A DNA stretch of 64,000 bases, from positions 10,001-74,000 of the forward strand of contig CAJNDS010000269.1 of the NCBI GenBank assembly GCA_905221605.1. The letters are read 5' to 3'. The notes beneath the pieces were generated by a model. It had not been told where the DNA came from, ran no database searches, and saw nothing but the letters and a program-made list of their open reading frames with translations. This document shows positions 41,537-52,207 of this stretch, piece by piece. The translations under genes and the position numbers were made by a program. The DNA is from Symbiodinium natans. Lineage: Eukaryota; Sar; Dinophyceae; Suessiales; Symbiodiniaceae. Positions within the stretch are counted from its first letter, which is position 1; every line of letters begins with the position of its first letter.

Positions 41537-41597
41537 TCGCCGCGGCCCGCGGCAGCTCCCGTGAAGCTGCAAGCCCAGACACGGATGGACGAGCGTA
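41537..41597. repeat. Left half of a split 112-bp element
   Basis: GCGGCAGCTCCCGTGAAGCT … CACGGATGGACGAGCGTAG matches 63690-63741 with two differences in about 50 bases, then stops exactly where a TTTAGGG array begins. The right half lies at 46397-46459. Confidence 0.85.
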
Positions 41598-41716
41598 GGG
41601 TTTAGGGTTTAGGGTTTAGGGTTTAGGGTTTAGGGTTTAGGGTTTTGGGTTTAGGGTTTTGGGTTTTGGGTTTAGGGTTTAGGGCTTAGGGCTTAGGGTT
41701 TAGGGTTTAGGGTTTA
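41598..41716. repeat. Telomeric array at the LINE 3' end
   Basis: TTTAGGG units with some TTTTGGG/CTTAGGG. On the minus strand it reads (CCCTAAA)n directly after the LINE poly(A). Confidence 0.95.
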
Positions 41717-42195
41717 GGGTTTTTTTTCGCTCCGGCATAGCGGGCCGAACCGCAAGGCAGGGTGATGTCGATGAGACGTCTGTGTCGGAAAAAGGGGGGT
41801 CCACTACCGGACCAAACCGTTCTGCATGCTATTTCCCTCCTATGAAAGCCAACATCGCTATCAAGGGTTTAGGGTTTAGGGTTTCTGCAGCACCATCTCC
41901 AAAGAGCGAATATCGGGCGCCAACGTGAAACACGAGTCTGCACCGCAAGCCCAGGACACCAAAACCCCAGCACCCCAAAAAAAAACCCAGAACCCCACAA
42001 CCCAAACCACAAAGCCCCAAAACACCAACCCCGACCCAAACAAGACCACGAACCCGAACCCCCGAGGCCGAAACCGCAAAACCCTCCCAGGCCTGCCGAT
42101 GCAAAAGGTGAGCAACTCTGAGGGCCATGCCAACATTTCAGGCTAGCCTCAGTGAAGCCTCACTCAAGCTAAGAAACCTCGAATGACAAATCACA

Positions 42196-45100
42196 TCACA
42201 CGCGCGCTCGCGCAAAGGCCTCCGGCATCAAATACAGCCAGCTGGCAGGAAGCCGGCTCCACTCGACCACTACATGCATCTCCCCGCTCCAAAGCGGTCG
42301 AAAGGCAGTGGGCCACTCCAACTCAATCTCGACATGAAAGTGCAAGAAAAGGCGGACATGCACAACTTTGAGCTCCGTTGCTACGAGATCTTTCAGCCGA
42401 CCCAAGAGCGTGCCAGCCCCAGGACAAGGCCACTCAGATTCGTGCTCCACCCAGCCGCGCACCCTGTGATGATATGCCAAGGTATAGCAGCGGCCACCAA
42501 TGCAGGCAAACACAGGCTTTGACCGTGCAGCAACCCCTAGAAGACATCTCCTACTCCACGACTGGCACTGCTCGTCCACCTGCAGAATGTTGGTCCCCGC
42601 CGCGGATCTCTCCACTGCCCAGTGCGTGAGCCAACCCTCTGCCAGGCCTCGCCAGGCAACTCGGTCTTGCGCAACCTCCTGCATGTCTAAGCCTTGAGCC
42701 GCCAACCACCGGGCATGCCGGCGCCAGGAGGAGTTGTCAGGGCCAGTTCGTGCTCGTCGCCCCCCTTCTCGCTGACAAGCCATGAAGGAATCTTCGCAAG
42801 CTACAACCATGCGCAGAAGAGGAGCATGCTGATGCCGGAGAGCATGACCAAGCCACGCCCAACCTTGTGAGAGGACGTACGCGTCGAGCAGACAACCATA
42901 CCAGGCCCTGCACCAGCACTTAGCAATATGTCTCACCTCCGTCAGCATTCGAACATCACACCACTCTTGATGGCAAGTCAAGCCTAGGATCAAAATCATC
43001 ATCGTGACCCCATGCACCCTCACTTGGCGGAGAAGGTCAGCAGAAGGGCTTACACAGCCTATCAACCAGCGCACTGTTGACATGACCAAAGCGTGGTGCA
43101 GCGCAAGCTTCTGAGGGATGCTGGAGGCAGCAGACACCAGCAGCGGCCGATTCTGCATGAAGGCAGCTGAAGTGCGCGACAGCAAAGAAGACACCAGCGG
43201 CTCATCCGTTCCCGATAGGGACAAAACTGCACCAAGAAACTTAACGTGGTCCACCTGCGGCAGGCCGCGCAGCCCCACTGGCAGGCCGCGCACGGTCGAC
43301 AAGGAGAGCAGCGCGCATTTGTGAATGTCAATGCTCAGGCCGGCGCAACGGAGAGCATCGAGAAGTTGTGGCAGCAACGTAGCAGCTTGGGAGAGCGAAC
43401 GGAAAAAGCAGAGCGCATCATCCACGAACCAGACAGCCCACAGCTTGAGATCATGCTTGCCAAACGGCGGCACATGGCCTGCAGCAACCCACTGCTCCTG
43501 CAAGTCGCGCATGATCTGGCAGACAATATGCGAAAACAGTGACGGGCTGTGAGTGGCCCCCTGAGCAGTGCCCCTGACAACAGCAGCGCAGCAAAGGTCA
43601 AGCGGTTCTTGGTGAGCAAGCTCCAGACGAAGCGTGATGATTTGTGGGTCGTTTCATGCCTGAACCTCGCCAAGAAGCGTGCCACCATCGCCAAGTCCAA
43701 CGAATCATAAGCACCAGATAGATCCAGTTTTATGACAACTTCGCTCGATTGGAAAACTGAAATCTTGGACAAGCAGGCCTTGACCGTGCCTATACAGACA
43801 CACCGCGCCGGCCCCCAAACAGGCAAGGCGGCGGCGGCCAATACTGCAAGAATCGAGCCATACACACTCTTCCCAGCAGCTTGGCGATCACGTCGCCCAA
43901 GACGATGGGCCGGGTCTCCCTGACCGTAGTGACCACTTTCTTCTTAGGCATGAGAACTGCAAGCCCCTCAAACAAGTCACCCTGCTCAAAGCAGTCGGGG
44001 TCGTCGAGGATGTCCTGCAGCACAGATCGAACCACATGGAGGCCTGCGTCACACCCGCAGGCCGCCTTTAAGAAGTCGGTGGAGACACCACTCATTCCCG
44101 TCGTGGTCCCAGACTTCATCTTGAAAAGATGCTCACAGACCTCTTGACCACTCAAATCGGCTTCATTCTCGACTTGATCTGCATGGGCTACCCACGGGAG
44201 TGTTTGAAACACGCTGGAATGGTCGCACTCAACAGAAGCTGCAACCCCGAGCTTGGCATGGTAGTGGGCCCGCAAAGCCCGCACAGCCTCGTCCCTGCCA
44301 CCCTGCTCGCGCACCAACGGGGCAAAGACTGCGGGCTTCTTGGCGCCCCGCAAGATGGCCCGTCTCGCACCCCAATCACCTTGAGCCGCCTTGTCTAGCA
44401 TCCGTCGCCTCCACTGACAACGATCCTGAGCGCGAGTCTGGAAGATGCGCAGACTGAGATGCTTGCGGACACATGGGTCCACCGTCATCCTCCGTGCCTG
44501 AATGAGCTGCTTAACGGCATCCGAGTCCCGGTATGATGGCGGCCGTAAGGGAACAGTGCAATCCTGTACCTCTTGAAGCGCCCAACTAGAAGCCAAGCAC
44601 CAGTTGACAGCAATGTGATCAAGGCGTCTCGTTCCCCCAATCCTCGTGGGCGCAGAGTCGTGAGAATACACTGTCAATGACAGTCGCTTCAGGCAGCAGG
44701 CCAGCATAACAGCCCGGGAAGATGCATCCCCAACCAATGGGTAATTGAGATCCCCAAGCAATAGCATGGGACATGCAGAGGTCGTGTACGGAGCCAGACA
44801 CTCTTCAAAGGATTGTAGCGCACACACGAAGTCAGCCTCAGGCTTGGCGCAATGAGGAAAGTGGGCAACAATGTAGAGCTCAAAGCGAGGGCATCCCGGT
44901 CTCAAAACCTCAAGCTGCATGTGAGAGTGGCCCAACACCAGTTTTCGGTATTTGGACTCAGCCTCCAGCACCAAACCCACTCGTCGGAAAACCCCAGGCA
45001 ACTGAGCATGCCAGCAAACTGAAAAACCGTCGTCAAGCAATGTCTCGCAGAACTGGGCATCACCACACTGCAAACAGGTCAGTTCCTGCAACGCAAGAAC

Positions 45101-45259
45101 ATCATAACTCAAATCGCATGCATCAAGTGATTGCATAATCTCTTGGAGATGTTTGCCTTGCACATTCCACGTTGCCATGGACAGCAGCCGCACGTGATCT
45201 TCACTGGGTTGATGTCCATCGCCCTGTATGTCCAAATTCACGCCCAAAATGGGCAGCAT
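42196..45259 (-). pseudogene. LINE ORF2: endonuclease plus reverse transcriptase, two frameshifts
   Basis: 45259-43790 encodes an apurinic-type endonuclease/exonuclease/phosphatase domain (SMATWNVQGK, VLALQELTC, LLLGDLNYP, RLDHIAVN) and the start of the RT (MSGVSTDFLKA, then RPIVLGDVIAKLLGR). After GGRRGVSV the frame is lost near 43,795. It continues in the next frame with RT motif A (VVIKLDLSGAYDSLD), then shifts again near 43,650 into the frame with GTAQGATHSPSLFSHI (motif B) and FVDDAL (motif C, the YXDD equivalent). The C-terminal domain runs to a stop at 42196. No RNase H or CCHC motif was noticed. Two shifts mean this copy is probably dead, barring sequencing error. Confidence 0.85.
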
Positions 45260-45280
45260 GTAGTCGCCATCCTGCGAAGG

Positions 45281-46240
45281 TCAGTGAAAGTGAGCCACCC
45301 ATGCCGCCACGACATCGTCAGGCTGCTGCCCTGTGGCCTCAGCAATGGCTCGCAGATCCACCCAAACCACCCTCTCAAGCCACCGTGCGTAGGAGTGGGT
45401 TGGGCATTGGTCCAACGGGTTCTCGGCTGGGATGGATCCCATGACCCTCTTCTCCTTGATGTATGCCCTGAGACCATTCCAACTGGCGACCTCCATGGCA
45501 TCCTGTCCCAGACTCAACTTCTGGCTCAGGAAGTTGGAAGTCCTGGCAACGCACCTGCCCAGAATCCTTTGCAGAGGAGGCTTGTCAATGAGGACCCACG
45601 TAGGCTTGTCACACCCGCGGGCCTGCCATACATGCTGCTTGAGCTTGGTGAGGACCTGCTGCTGCTCATACCGCTTGTCATGGGAGAGGCTGCTGGGAAA
45701 GGCCAATTGGAGCCTAGCAGATCTGGGCCGCTTGCCGTAAACCTTGATGGCTGCCACCTGGCATCGCACTCCAGCTGCATCAATTTGCTTGTTGACGTTT
45801 TCCTGAATGTAGGAGAGAACTTCGCCTTCACACCACCCTCCCACAACCAAGTCAAATGTTGGAAGCACAGAGCCAGGGATGGCCCCAGACCCACCAGGCG
45901 AGGATGCACCGGGAGAGGATGCCCGGGGACTCTGCAGCTCACGCACCGCTCCTTGAAGCTCTGCAACCTTGGAAGCCAAACCCTCATCTGCCGGCCTAGG
46001 CTTCTGAAGTTCAACCACAGCCGCCCTCAAGTCTGAAACCTCCCTGGAGTGTCGATCTTCCAACTCAGCAACTCGGTGGGTCGTCTGACTCAGCTCCTCC
46101 CGCATGGATGTGAGAGCTTCTTCTTGACGAGCTGATTGAGTGAGAAGAGTGCGAATGTCAGCTGTGATAGGGCAGAGAGGCAGCAAGTGTCTGTTGAAGC
46201 ACAGCCTGGAATTCTGACATGGGAACCAGGGCATCCTCAA
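45281..46240 (-). CDS. LINE ORF1 protein
   Basis: 319 codons. Residues roughly 30-105 are a coiled-coil (RQEEALTSMREELSQTTHRV, heptad-like Leu/Val), followed by a Ser/Pro/Gly linker (SPRASSPGASSPGGSGAIPG) and a basic C-terminal domain that may be the RNA-binding RRM-like fold usual in ORF1p. No CCHC knuckle is seen. Uninterrupted, unlike ORF2. Confidence 0.72.
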   Translation of the reverse strand: MRMPWFPCQNSRLCFNRHLLPLCPITADIRTLLTQSARQEEALTSMREELSQTTHRVAELEDRHSREVSDLRAAVVELQKPRPADEGLASKVAELQGAVRELQSPRASSPGASSPGGSGAIPGSVLPTFDLVVGGWCEGEVLSYIQENVNKQIDAAGVRCQVAAIKVYGKRPRSARLQLAFPSSLSHDKRYEQQQVLTKLKQHVWQARGCDKPTWVLIDKPPLQRILGRCVARTSNFLSQKLSLGQDAMEVASWNGLRAYIKEKRVMGSIPAENPLDQCPTHSYARWLERVVWVDLRAIAEATGQQPDDVVAAWVAHFH

Positions 46241-46303
46241 CCCGTGGTTTCTTGGTTGGACTGGAGTCGCGTGGCACTGAGACAGCTACTTCATGGGCAG
46301 GCG

Positions 46304-46396
46304 TTAGGGTTTAGGGTTTAGGGTTTAGGGTTTAGGGTTTAGGGTTTAGGGTTTAGGGTTTAGGGTTTAGGGTTTAGGGTTTAGGGTTTAGGGTTT
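46304..46396. repeat. Telomeric array at the LINE 5' end
   Basis: Thirteen TTTAGGG units ending GGGTTTAG|TAGTGCAAG, where the right half of the split element begins. Confidence 0.95.
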
Positions 46397-46459
46397 AGTA
46401 GTGCAAGTGCGCAACGCCTGCTTGGAAGCCCTACTATCAGAGGTGCTGCTTCTTTCTGC
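46397..46459. repeat. Right half of the split 112-bp element
   Basis: TAGTGCAAGTGCGCAACGCC … AGGTGCTGCTTCTTTCTGC matches 63739-63800 with five differences in 61. TAG is shared by both halves. Confidence 0.85.
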
Positions 46460-46516
46460 GCCGGATCCAAGACCCGTCCAACCAGCACTCATCCACCTCG
46501 GAAGTAGTTCACACAC

Positions 46517-46591
46517 AGAGGGGTTATTTGGGGTTTAGGGTTTAGGGTTTAGGGTTTAGGGTTTAGGGTTTAGGGAGGGGTTATTTGGGGT
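46517..46591. repeat. Telomeric tract with 16-bp flanking duplication
   Basis: GAGGGGTTATTTGGGG occurs at 46518-46533 and again at 46575-46590, enclosing six TTTAGGG units. No splice signal on minus in the duplicated site, so this is an insertion without an intron. Confidence 0.85.
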
Positions 46592-46610
46592 TTAGGGTTT
46601 CGACTTGGTA

Positions 46611-46687
46611 CACTTCTCGATTTGTGCGGTTTAGGGTTTAGGGTTTAGGGTTTAGGATTTAGGGTTCATCGGACTTCCGCCCAAGGG
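46611..46687 (-). ncRNA. U6 relic whose core is replaced by telomeric repeat
   Basis: Minus strand: GGGCGGAAGTCCGATGAA (U6 5' part), then five TTTAGGG-type units, then CGCACAAATCGAGAAGTG (exact U6 3' part). The core of about 55 nt, from TTGGAACGAT to GATGACGT, is missing. Compare 6797-6707. Non-functional. Confidence 0.82.
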
Positions 46688-46699
46688 TGTTAGAGGGCT

Positions 46700-48073
46700 T
46701 TCAGCTTCATGCAGTGTGGCTTGAAATTTCGGGCTTCGGGTTCAGTCAAGAAAAAGGACTGTGATTGTAGCCCATCCCCCCCACTCTCCTCAGCTGGCAA
46801 TAAGGTTTGGGGGTCTATTTTCACCTAACCATAGTGAGGAACCCTAAAAACAAATGCTACGAAAAATATTCAGGTGCAGTGGAGTCCCTGAAGTTTGGCA
46901 TCTAGCCGCATACGAATAGGGTAGAGGTGAGCCTGCTTGCAAGACATGAGAGCTGCAGAAAGGAAGCCGGACACGAACAAAAACAGGATCGTGGCATAAG
47001 ACACCACCCTAGAAATTCATGCTGTACCGCGACAATCTTCGGCTTGGCCGCCACCGGCGCAGCGCTTTCGGCAGCCATTGGGGCGAACCCGCCGGGACCT
47101 GGCAAACATGTTTCAATAGGTAAGCGATCTCTTTTTCTGTGGTTTACTCAGGATCCTAGTGTTTACTATAGGGGATTTCGGATCTTTTGCGACTCTCACA
47201 ATCGCACAAAGCAGACGCGAATTCGCGACAAGCAGTGTGCTCATGATAACTACGACGCAAGGATGCCAGGCAACACTACATCCACAAATCACTTCAAATG
47301 ATCACCATTCATCCAGAGGCCCCACAGCCAGCATCCTTCAAGAACAGTCTGCAGTGAGACCATGTACTCACCCGAGCAGGCGAACCCTGAGCGAATCGCC
47401 ATCGTCAAGCACTCGAACTTCTCAACCACCCAAGATTCACAGTGCCAAACTATGTATATGTATATACACACACACAGGGCCACCCCGAAGGTGCAGTGCC
47501 TGAATCCTGAGATAAGTGTGTCCATCGATCCCTGCAACCGCATGAGAGCACACGTCAGGCTAGGACAGAAGCGACACCCAAGCCACCAGTCGTAATCCAC
47601 AGCGACCCGCCGTTTCAACTGTCTACCACGCATGCATCGCCAGGCTGCAATCCCTTCAAGTGCATGCTCTCACTGCGGATCCTGATCACCAAAATCACGT
47701 GGCCACCCCAAGTAGTAAGTACTGGGAATTCGGCCAAGCATAGACAAGCTGCAGACTTGCAGCAAAAGCCATCGTTCAATTTGTCCGTCGAGGGCTTAGG
47801 ACTTACGGGCTCTCTCAGAATCACCAAAAACTGATTGGAGGTCTGCAGCTTTCGAATGACACTAGCTAGCTTAAAACACCTGGTGAGACAATGCATGTTC
47901 AAGCCCGGTGCACGAACTGCAACTAATTCCGGCTGAACAGCATTCACAGACATGATCGATTGTGGGGAATGCCCTGAAAGTTGTCAAAGGAGGCCAGCCT
48001 CATGATTTTTCCGGCACCCCTGCCGCGCAGTATGTGGAAATGTCACGTTCTCAAAAGCGGAGTATCCCAAGCG

Positions 48074-48104
<31 letters not shown>

Positions 48105-48459
48105 CTGCTTGACCTCTTGATGAGACGATTTTCCAGTCTGGTGAAGAGACTGCAACTAACTAAATTGATCAATGTTCACGCGGGGAATGCTCGCGAACAC
48201 ACGAGGCCAGCCTCATGACATAACTTCCGGGAAAAAAATATGGAGCTGGCGCATCTTGCGGTAGCAGCCTCCATCAACTCTTAAATACGCAGGCATGCAT
48301 CTACTAGTCAGCTTCTCTGAAGCGGAACAGCAAACGCCAACAAATGCGATCTCCATACGACAATACTGCGCAAACTCAAATTCTAAAGCCGGAGCGGAAA
48401 AAAAGTGGACTGCACGAATTTCGGATGAGACGACCGTGAACAATCTTCCAAAAGGCGGT
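46700..48459. other. 3' flank of the giant gene; no gene assigned
   Basis: It contains a CACACA patch at 47460-47475 and a 27-bp (AC)n at 48076-48102. A diverged duplicate block lies at 47962-48012 and 48180-48230 (GGGGAATGC … GAGGCCAGCCTCATGA … TTCCGG). The minus frame 47953-47615 starts with a plausible MSVNAVQPELVAVRAPGLNM but has no family match. Confidence 0.5.
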
Positions 48460-51400
48460 TCACAGTTCGAGGCAGTCTTCGACCCAGGCTTGTTCAACAA
48501 CGGCTTGTTCTGCAAAAAGGCTCATGGCATGTTGAACCAACTCCATGGCATCCTCCGGTGGCATCTGGCTCATGCGCCGAATGGCCCGCTGCAAGTCTGC
48601 TGGGGTGCAGGTGAAGGGCCCTTCTTGGCTGGTCAAGGCATTCAGCTGCTGCATCCACAAGCCGCACATACGATTTCGGGCGAGCAGGGCCGGAAGCCCC
48701 GCATGAGCCGTTGCCAAGGAGCATATGACTGCAGGGCCGGGTAGCTCATCCTGATTCAGCTGCTGTAGCCAGAAAGCCGCGAACTCCTCGTTGGCATTGT
48801 AGAGCACCAAGTGCTGGAACTGCGGCCCGGTGCGAAGTACTATGTCTCGCACCTGCTGAAAGCCAAGCAGCATGTTGGAGCCCATGTCCCGGAATGATCG
48901 TCTGAAGCTTCGAGGGCGCTTGCTGGTTCTGATATAATTGGCTCCAAAAGACCAGGTGAGCCTCAGCATCTCCACCTCGGCCTCCTCTCGAAAAAGAGGC
49001 AGGAGGAGCTTGAGGGCAAAGCGTTCGGCTGCATCCAGCAGTCTCATCGCCGCCGACTTTGCTCGCTTGGGCGGAGACACCACTGCATCCCGCAGCATCT
49101 GAGAAGCAAGGTGGGCGAAGAAGTAGATGCACGCCAGCAGCAGTACCAAAAAGAGTATGTAAGCTACCATGCGGGTGGTGAAGGAGTCAGTGTTCAAAAT
49201 GAGCATGGCAGCCACTGCGCCGAAGAGCAGAAAGCGGATGGTGGACAGCATCACATCCACGACGTCCAGGACCTGAGCCTGGTCGTTCGCGTAGGGCTTG
49301 ACCCATGCCTATGCCGAACTTGGAACCCTAGCAAAAATTAGAATTGTTGCTGATTTCTTGATGAAAGTACCCAACAATTAAAAAAACACATTTCCAAGTA
49401 TCCCGAAGATGCAGCCAGCAAAGCCTGGAGACCCGAGAGGAGGGGAAAGAGTAGTACCTTGGCTTCCGGCTCACGGACGACGGAGGTGTAGGTGACGAGC
49501 ATCATCAAGCCGACGTCCGCCCTCTTCACAAGTATGTCCCACCACCAGTACTGCGGCTCGAGGCCCTGGAAAAAGAAGCCGTAGCGCCTGTGCTTGTCCG
49601 GAGACGTGCGGTCCTCCAAGCTCAGCTTTGCGGCCAAGACGAGTGGGATGCCCACACACCACACCACGAGGCCAGAGACAGCGAGGGCGGCGGAGGGGAA
49701 GTGCTCGTCGGACCAGCAGACTACATCTGGATTGGGGAGGAGGCGGAGGCGGCTGCGGCTGACCACATCCTCCTCCCAAATGGGAACACACCAGATCATG
49801 CGCAGGAAGCTGGACAGCAGCCCAGGCCACAGTGAGACGACAGCCACCCACACGACGGGGAGGCACTGATACAGCAGCTCGCCAAAGGAAGCATTGGGCG
49901 AGAAAAGCCCAAAGTCCAAGCTGTCCATGGCCTCGTCGACATCAAGGTCCATGTCCAGCTGTGCTGCCCGACTGGCTCGCAGATCAACTGTGGACGTCCG
50001 CACCAGGCTTTCGGTTGGTTGGGACGGCGGCAGCTCCTCTTTCTGGTCCTCCCGCAGGGTCCAAAGTATTCGTATGGTACACGCCTTCCGTAAGTGCTGT
50101 GGTATGCCCAGATCTATGGTTGCGACGTGCTTCTGAGGTGAACATGCCTCTTCTGACATAAGCGGGTCTTCGCAGAAAGTAGCTATTTTGGTTTTCCATG
50201 CGTCGGCTTCCATTTTGAGAAGTTCATGCATACTCTTCCGCGAGTTTTGAAAGCCTGGCTTTGTCGCCGGTGTTTGTCTTTGAGTAGCTTGGCTGTGTCG
50301 GGCTTTCGTTTGACACTGATACTGGGTCCTTGAACCTGTCTTTTTGGCACATGTTTCATGCTCCAGGCTCGAATGTTCAAAACTGGCTCTGCTAGATGTA
50401 CCTACCTGTGTCTTGCAATAATGTGCCTATGGCTGGTTTCTGCTTGTTGGACTGTTTGGTGCATGACTTGACTATTGAAGGAGATGCCGTTGCTCTGATT
50501 GCCACTGCAGCCGTACATTATACCGAATCTCACCCTGCCAACGAATCAAAGGTCTTCGATGCGTCATCGATATCTGGGTGTTGCTTTAAAGCCCTTTGGA
50601 AATTCAAAAGTATCCCAAAGCAATACCCAGACATTCCAAACAAATGCGTGTTTCGGCAGAAGACTGCTTGTTCCAAGAAAAGTAGTGGGTTTCTTCAAGG
50701 CCGACCCAGCATTCGCACAATGTGCTTGCACGTCTTGCAAAAGTCCAGCTAACTTTTGCTTTGTAGACTCTGGGAAGAGCGAGGTGCCCATGTGGGACAG
50801 GGTGTCGTCTCTGCTAAGATGGGCCGCATGCTGCCCATACATAGACCTGGACCCTTTGGGCCTTGTCCTGAATCTCGAAGTCGTGATCAGTGATAGCATC
50901 CTCGGCGATCGAGTCCTGCGTGATTCTGGCACAACATATCCTTGCTGCCGTTTGACAAATCGGCCGCGCGCTGCGCATTGACCTAGACCCTGCGTGCCCT
51001 GTCCTGGATCTCGAAGTCGGGATCAGTGATAGGATCTTCGGCGATCGGGTCCTGCATGATTACGGCGCAAAATTGTCCTCTCTGCCGTTTCTAACGGCCA
51101 CCCACTGCCCATAGACCTAGACCCTGCCTGCCTTGTCCTGGAGTTCGAAGTCGTGATCAGTGATAGCATCCTCGATGGGGTCGTGAATGACCACTTTGTC
51201 GGTGATTGGGGGATTATTGGAGGCCAGCACTTGGTCGAGCAGGCCGGCAAAGTCAGAGGCTCCAGTGGCCAACCCCGTAGCCACAGGAAGATCCAGTTCT
51301 GTTGCCTGCAGATCGGAATGATTCAGGGGGGTAGGGTTCGATGCACACTACACCATGCTACATCTAGGATGTTTTCCGGGACAAGGACCGGGCAAAGAAA

Positions 51401-52207
51401 GATGATGACATGTTCATACATAGGGCGGCCTGGAGGTCGGCCCCGGTGGCCTTGGCGCGTAGCGCGCAGGCGCGAAGAAGCAAAGGCGGGGAGTCCACCA
51501 CCGCCCTGCGCAAGAAGGCGCCCGGCTCTGCTGCAGCAATCTCCAGCTCTGCTAGGGGGACGAAGAGTGCCCCCGAGTCCTCAAGGTCCTTCCAGGATAG
51601 GTCTACTTGGGCATGGTGCAGCTCGACTTGGATGCCCTCGAGCAACCGCTTCAGAGCCTTGGTCCGCTTCTGACGCCGACGCCCAGCCTCACTGAAGGAA
51701 AATCCTACTCGGTTTGCCACCGGGACCAGCAATCGCACGGCTGCCCATGATAGCAGGACTGAGCCCAGCATCACTAGCAAGGGCAGAGCGAGGTAGTAAA
51801 TGCCGAGGGCGATGCGTGGTGCGGCTGGGTTCTGAGAAAACTCTTGCGAGAAGCATTGGGCATCCAGGTCGACGGTGGTGAGAACAGGCGTCAACGTTAG
51901 AAACTCGAACAACCGCAGCATTGCGACAGTCACCTCCACCGGCCATGCAAACAAGCCGGCTTCCCCTTCAGGGCCATCAAGGTCCCGTATTTGCAAAGGC
52001 GACATCTGGTCCAGATCCAAGGTCGCGACGACCGAGCAGGCAGCCAACCACTGTGTAGCAATGCGGATCATTATGGCATGTAGCTTGCCACTGCCGCGGA
52101 CTGCTGCCGTGGCCGCCAAAGATGTGACGACGAAGTTTAGGACCACCTTCGTGCCGACATCGAAAAGAACTGACCAGATCAGTGGCAAGCTGGCTGGCAT
52201 GCATAAC
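48460..52207 (-). CDS. Giant gene exons: multi-pass membrane region and cytosolic tail
   Basis: 52207-51394 has four hydrophobic segments (e.g. LPLIWSVLFDVGTKVVLNFV, IALGIYYLALPLLVMLGSVL). 51305-50853 has small repeat exons. 50231-49425 has four more (LPVVWVAVVSLWPGLLSSFL, AALAVSGLVVWCVGIPLVLA, and FFFQGLEPQYWWWDILVKRA followed by a helix). 49308-48460 holds two (TIRFLLFGAVAAMLIL; MVAYILFLVLLLACIYFFAH) and a cytosolic tail of about 200 residues. The YWWWDILVKRAD and AWVKPYANDQAQVLD blocks recur in TRP-like C-termini of such algal proteins. An exon around 50815-50650 (SLFPESTKQKLAGLLQDVQA) probably belongs here. Confidence 0.68.

Larger units (their letters stand above)
41717..46303 (-). mobile_element. 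LINE retrotransposon in a telomeric array
   Basis: Minus-strand order: 5' end just inside CCCTAAA repeats (46303), ORF1 (46240-45281), 21-bp gap, ORF2 (45259-42196, frameshifted), 3' region and an A8 tail at 41724-41717 that abuts CCCTAAA. Both flanks carry telomeric repeat in the same orientation, so the element sits inside the array. Its last bases (CCGCTATGCCGGAGCG plus A-run) resemble the tail-only fragments at 10265, 19089, 31238 and 40883. A small TTTAGGG tract (41862-41883) lies in the 3' region. Known telomere-repeat LINEs (TRAS/SART of insects) show a comparable location; kinship is not claimed. Confidence 0.85.

Noticed and set aside
45131-46036. Plus-strand 301-codon ORF
   Set aside because: Antisense to LINE ORF1/ORF2, whose endonuclease motifs are on the minus strand.
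41598-46396. A telomere-capped mini-chromosome integrated whole
   Set aside because: The LINE has its own poly(A) and both arrays share one orientation, so insertion of a LINE into one telomeric tract explains it more simply.
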